Below, piece after piece: positions 14,889 to 16,897 of a DNA stretch of 16,897 bases. Under the pieces are notes generated by a model that was not told the origin of the DNA, did not search any database, and was given only the letters and a program-made list of their open reading frames with translations. The position numbers were made by a program, and so were the translations under genes. The stretch covers positions 1-16,897 of the forward strand of contig JACMOY010000222.1 of the NCBI GenBank assembly GCA_014377795.1. Reading direction: 5' to 3'. The stretch is from Actinomycetota bacterium (lineage in GTDB: Bacteria > Actinomycetota > Actinomycetes > Actinomycetales > Angustibacteraceae). The first letter of the stretch is position 1; each line of letters begins with the position of its first letter.

Positions 14889-15584
14889 GTGAGCGAGAAC
14901 CCCCGCCAGAACGTCCTGTTCGCGAGCAACGGCCACGAGGCCCACGGCTACCTGGCCCTGCCCCCCTCGGGATCGGGGCCCGGCGTCATCGTGATCCAGG
15001 AGTGGTGGGGTCTGGACGACCACATCGCCGCAGTCACCGACCGGCTCGCGGCCGAGGGTTTCGTCGCCCTGGCCCCCGACCTGTACGGCGGCCGGGTGGC
15101 GCACGACGCCGACGAGGCCGGCCAGATGATGGGTGACCTGCCGGTCGCCCAGTCCGCGACCGACCTGGGCGGTGCCGTCGACTACCTGCTGGCCCACGGG
15201 GCGGTGACCTCATCGTCCGTGGGGGCCGTCGGGTTTTGCATGGGTGGCGGCTTCGTGCTGCTGCTGGCCGCCCAGCAGGGCGCCAAGGTCGGTGCGGCCG
15301 TGCCGTTCTACGGCGTCGGCCCCGCGGTCCCGGACGCGTACGCCGGGGTCAGCGCTGCCGTCCAGGGTCACTACGGTGAGAGCGACGGCTTCTACCCCGT
15401 CGACCAGGCCCGCGCGCAGGAGGCCCAGATCCGGACCGAGTCCGGTGCCGACGTCGAGTTCTTCTACTACCCGGCCGGTCACGCGTTCTACAACGACGAG
15501 AACAAGCTGGGCACGTACGACAAGGCCTCGGCCGACCTGGCGTGGTCGCGCACCGTCGAGTTCCTGCGCTCGCACCTCGCCTGA
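14889..15584 (+). CDS. Dienelactone hydrolase family protein
   Basis: An alpha/beta hydrolase of the dienelactone hydrolase (carboxymethylenebutenolidase-like) family, cytosolic, 231 residues, the normal length. The Cys-Asp-His triad is visible: C117 in GFCMGGG, D166 in HYGESDGFYP and H198 in AGHAFYNDE; E38 in IQEWWGLDDH matches the glutamate that controls the nucleophile in characterised members. Other family marks are FVALAPDLYGG and the C-terminal AWSRTVEFLRSHL. GTG 14889 is preferred because the family N-terminus follows directly and an AGAGG lies ten bases upstream; an in-frame ATG at 14844 would add a 15-residue tail without family resemblance. It is divergent from NDH-2 and followed by a strong hairpin. 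No other aromatic ortho-cleavage gene is adjacent, so the true substrate may be a different ester or lactone. Confidence 0.93.
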   Translation: MSENPRQNVLFASNGHEAHGYLALPPSGSGPGVIVIQEWWGLDDHIAAVTDRLAAEGFVALAPDLYGGRVAHDADEAGQMMGDLPVAQSATDLGGAVDYLLAHGAVTSSSVGAVGFCMGGGFVLLLAAQQGAKVGAAVPFYGVGPAVPDAYAGVSAAVQGHYGESDGFYPVDQARAQEAQIRTESGADVEFFYYPAGHAFYNDENKLGTYDKASADLAWSRTVEFLRSHLA

Positions 15585-15592
15585 GGTGACCT

Positions 15593-15621
15593 GCGGGACG
15601 GCGGTGCGGCCGCCGTCCCGC
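15593..15621. terminator. Perfect 12-bp stem hairpin after the dienelactone hydrolase
   Basis: GCGGGACGGCGG (15593-15604) and CCGCCGTCCCGC (15610-15621) form an uninterrupted 12-bp GC-rich stem with a five-base loop, nine bases after the stop codon. There is no U-tract, as is usual for actinobacterial terminators. Confidence 0.7.
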
Positions 15622-15692
15622 ACGTCTGCGCTCCTGCCACTACCGTGAGCCCGTGCACCAATCCGAGTGCTCCGGCGCACCGAAGGGTCGTC

Positions 15693-16490
15693 GTGGCCTT
15701 CGCAATCGATGAGTACGCCAGGACCGCTGCACCCGTGCAGTGGGCCGACCTCGACCTCGCAGGGGCGTTCGCCGTCCAGCCACTGTCCGCAGGGGCACTG
15801 CGGTGCCTGCGCTACATGTGCGACATCGAGTCCTACACGGTCTGCTACCTGCGGGACCTGCTGCTCACCCCGTCCCACAACGACCCCGAGATCACCACGT
15901 TCCTCACGATGTGGAACTACGAGGAGTACTGGCACGGCGAGGTCCTCGCCGACGTCCTGGCCGCGCACGGAGTGCCCACCGGCGACGCGCACATGCGTGA
16001 GGTGCGCGAGCGCGGGGGCTGGAAGAGCAGGCTCGACCCGATCAAGCAGTCGTTGCTGGCGAACCTGATCGGTGAGGACTTCGTCGCCACCCACATGACG
16101 TGGGGTGCCGTCAACGAGTGGTCGACGCACGCCGGGTACGCGAGTCTGATGCGCATCGAGCAGCACCCCGTGCTGACCGAGCTGCTCACGCGCATCATCA
16201 AGCAGGAGACGCGGCACATCGCGTTCTACAACGGCCAGGCGCGCGAGCGGCTGTCCCGCAGCAGCAAGGCCCAGCGCATCACCCGGTTCGCGCTGGACAA
16301 GGCGTGGAACCCGGTCGGTTCCGGCGTCATGCCCGACGCCGAGGTCGAGTTCCTGCTGTCGTTCCTCATGGGTGGCCCCCAGGGCCGCGCCGAGGCGCGC
16401 AAGATCGACGCGAAGATCGACTCGCTGCCGGGTCTGGGGGGTTTGGGCATCGTCGAGCGGGCCCTGGACCGGCGCTCGATCCCGGCCTGA
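15693..16490 (+). CDS. Di-iron ferritin-like / acyl-ACP-desaturase-like protein
   Basis: A 265-residue, mainly helical protein with the ligand pattern of a four-helix di-iron carboxylate site: E46 (CDIESYT), E78-x2-H81 (EEYWHGEVL), E142 (VNEWSTH) and E172-x2-H175 (KQETRHIAF). The two ExxH motifs and their surroundings resemble EENRHGDLL and DEKRHE of soluble acyl-ACP desaturases, so an oxygen-activating function is more likely than iron storage, but I cannot name a substrate. No signal peptide or membrane segment is seen. GTG 15693 has AAGGG five bases upstream (GAAGGGTCGTC before the GTG). An earlier GTG at 15645 lies within a TACCGT -10-like hexamer (15641-15646) that would start the transcript just after it, so it is less likely. 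The gene converges on paaK with three bases between the stops. Confidence 0.85.
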   Translation: MAFAIDEYARTAAPVQWADLDLAGAFAVQPLSAGALRCLRYMCDIESYTVCYLRDLLLTPSHNDPEITTFLTMWNYEEYWHGEVLADVLAAHGVPTGDAHMREVRERGGWKSRLDPIKQSLLANLIGEDFVATHMTWGAVNEWSTHAGYASLMRIEQHPVLTELLTRIIKQETRHIAFYNGQARERLSRSSKAQRITRFALDKAWNPVGSGVMPDAEVEFLLSFLMGGPQGRAEARKIDAKIDSLPGLGGLGIVERALDRRSIPA

Positions 16491-16493
16491 GCC

Positions 16494-16897
16494 TCACCCT
16501 CGGCGGTGGTCGACGATGCGTCGCGCCTTGCCCAGGCTCCGCTCGATGGTGGCTGGTGGCACCACGCGAACCGTCGCGCTGACGCCGATCCGGTCCTTGA
16601 TGCGGATCGAGAGCGCTGCGGCCAGCGATGACCTGGTCTGCTCGTCCAGGTGGGTGCCGGCCTCGACGACGACGGTCAGCTCGTCCATCCGCCCCGGCCG
16701 TGAGAGCTCGCACTGGAAGTACGGCGACAGGCCGGGAACGCCGACCACGAGCTCTTCGACCTGCGTGGGGAAGACGTTGCCCCCCCGGACGATCATCATG
16801 TCGTCGGTGCGACCGGTGCACCGCTGCAGCCGCCGCATCCCCGGGCGGGCCGTGCCGGGCAGTAGCCGGGTCAGATCCCTGGTGCGGTAACGGATCA
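16494..16897 (-). CDS. paaK: Phenylacetate-CoA ligase, C-terminal part, cut by window edge
   Basis: Phenylacetate-CoA ligase activates phenylacetate with ATP and CoA, the first step of the aerobic phenylacetate pathway. About 133 C-terminal residues are visible. They begin IRYRTRDLT, the adenylate-forming enzyme hinge region, then LQRCTGRTDDMMIVRGGNVFP with the family's GRTDDM and RG.NVFP blocks, QVEELVVGVPGLSPYFQCE, DELTVVVE, IKDRIGVSATVRVVPP and a C-terminal SLGKARRIVDHR. The open frame runs through the right edge without a start. PaaK-like ligases also act on other aryl acids, so the substrate is not certain. No other paa gene lies inside the window; the rest of any cluster would be to the right. 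Confidence 0.92.
   Translation of the reverse strand, partial: IRYRTRDLTRLLPGTARPGMRRLQRCTGRTDDMMIVRGGNVFPTQVEELVVGVPGLSPYFQCELSRPGRMDELTVVVEAGTHLDEQTRSSLAAALSIRIKDRIGVSATVRVVPPATIERSLGKARRIVDHRRG

Noticed and set aside
1..16897. Search for CRISPR arrays, tRNAs, insertion sequences and phage genes
   Set aside because: I saw no regularly spaced repeats, cloverleaf candidates, transposase motifs or integrase/att signals.

Overview
The window is dense, very GC-rich chromosomal DNA with frequent GTG starts, very short gaps between genes and long spurious antisense reading frames. The gene types point to an actinomycete: a GAF-ANTAR regulator, an RsbW-like ATPase, a mycoredoxin-like domain, a leaderless-type promoter, and several enzymes in their usual actinobacterial form. 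PurB is of the E. coli type rather than the form I recall from Mycobacterium, which loosely suggests a Micrococcales-like lineage; this is inference and I cannot name a genus. I see no tRNA, rRNA, CRISPR array, insertion sequence, integrase or phage gene.

Layout. 1-1291 (+): the end of a GNAT acetyltransferase, coupled to yaaA (peroxide stress, iron control). 1306-4623 (-): a large SWIM/SNF2 helicase converging on yaaA. 4624-4942: a divergent control region. 4943-6772 (+): a flavin monooxygenase with an N-terminal NTF2-like domain. 6822-7970: a GAF-ANTAR regulator (+) converging on an RsbW-like ATPase (-) across a shared hairpin. 8059-8697 (+): a VOC/glyoxalase-like protein. 8775-12938 (-): a three-gene run, purB then a zinc-ribbon SDR (4-base overlap) then a glutaredoxin-thioredoxin reductase fusion, the last with its own probable leaderless promoter. 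13090-13314 (-): a 74-residue Tudor/CarD-like protein. 13382-14695 (-): a type II NADH dehydrogenase with an apparently non-canonical start. 14889-15584 (+): a dienelactone hydrolase. 15693-16490 (+): a di-iron ferritin-like/acyl-ACP-desaturase-like protein. 16494-16897 (-): the C-terminal part of phenylacetate-CoA ligase, cut by the window edge.

The genes do not form one obvious pathway. Redox and flavin functions recur (YaaA, the monooxygenase, SDR, Grx-TrxR, NDH-2, the di-iron protein), together with stress-type regulators (GAF-ANTAR, RsbW-like), so the neighbourhood looks like core metabolism plus redox and stress functions. I do not see a clear new multi-gene system. The most unusual points are the Grx-TrxR fusion that lacks the NADPH-binding HRRxxxR motif, the SDR with a zinc ribbon and no Tyr at the YxxxK position, and the NDH-2 gene whose best Shine-Dalgarno sequence is followed by ATC.
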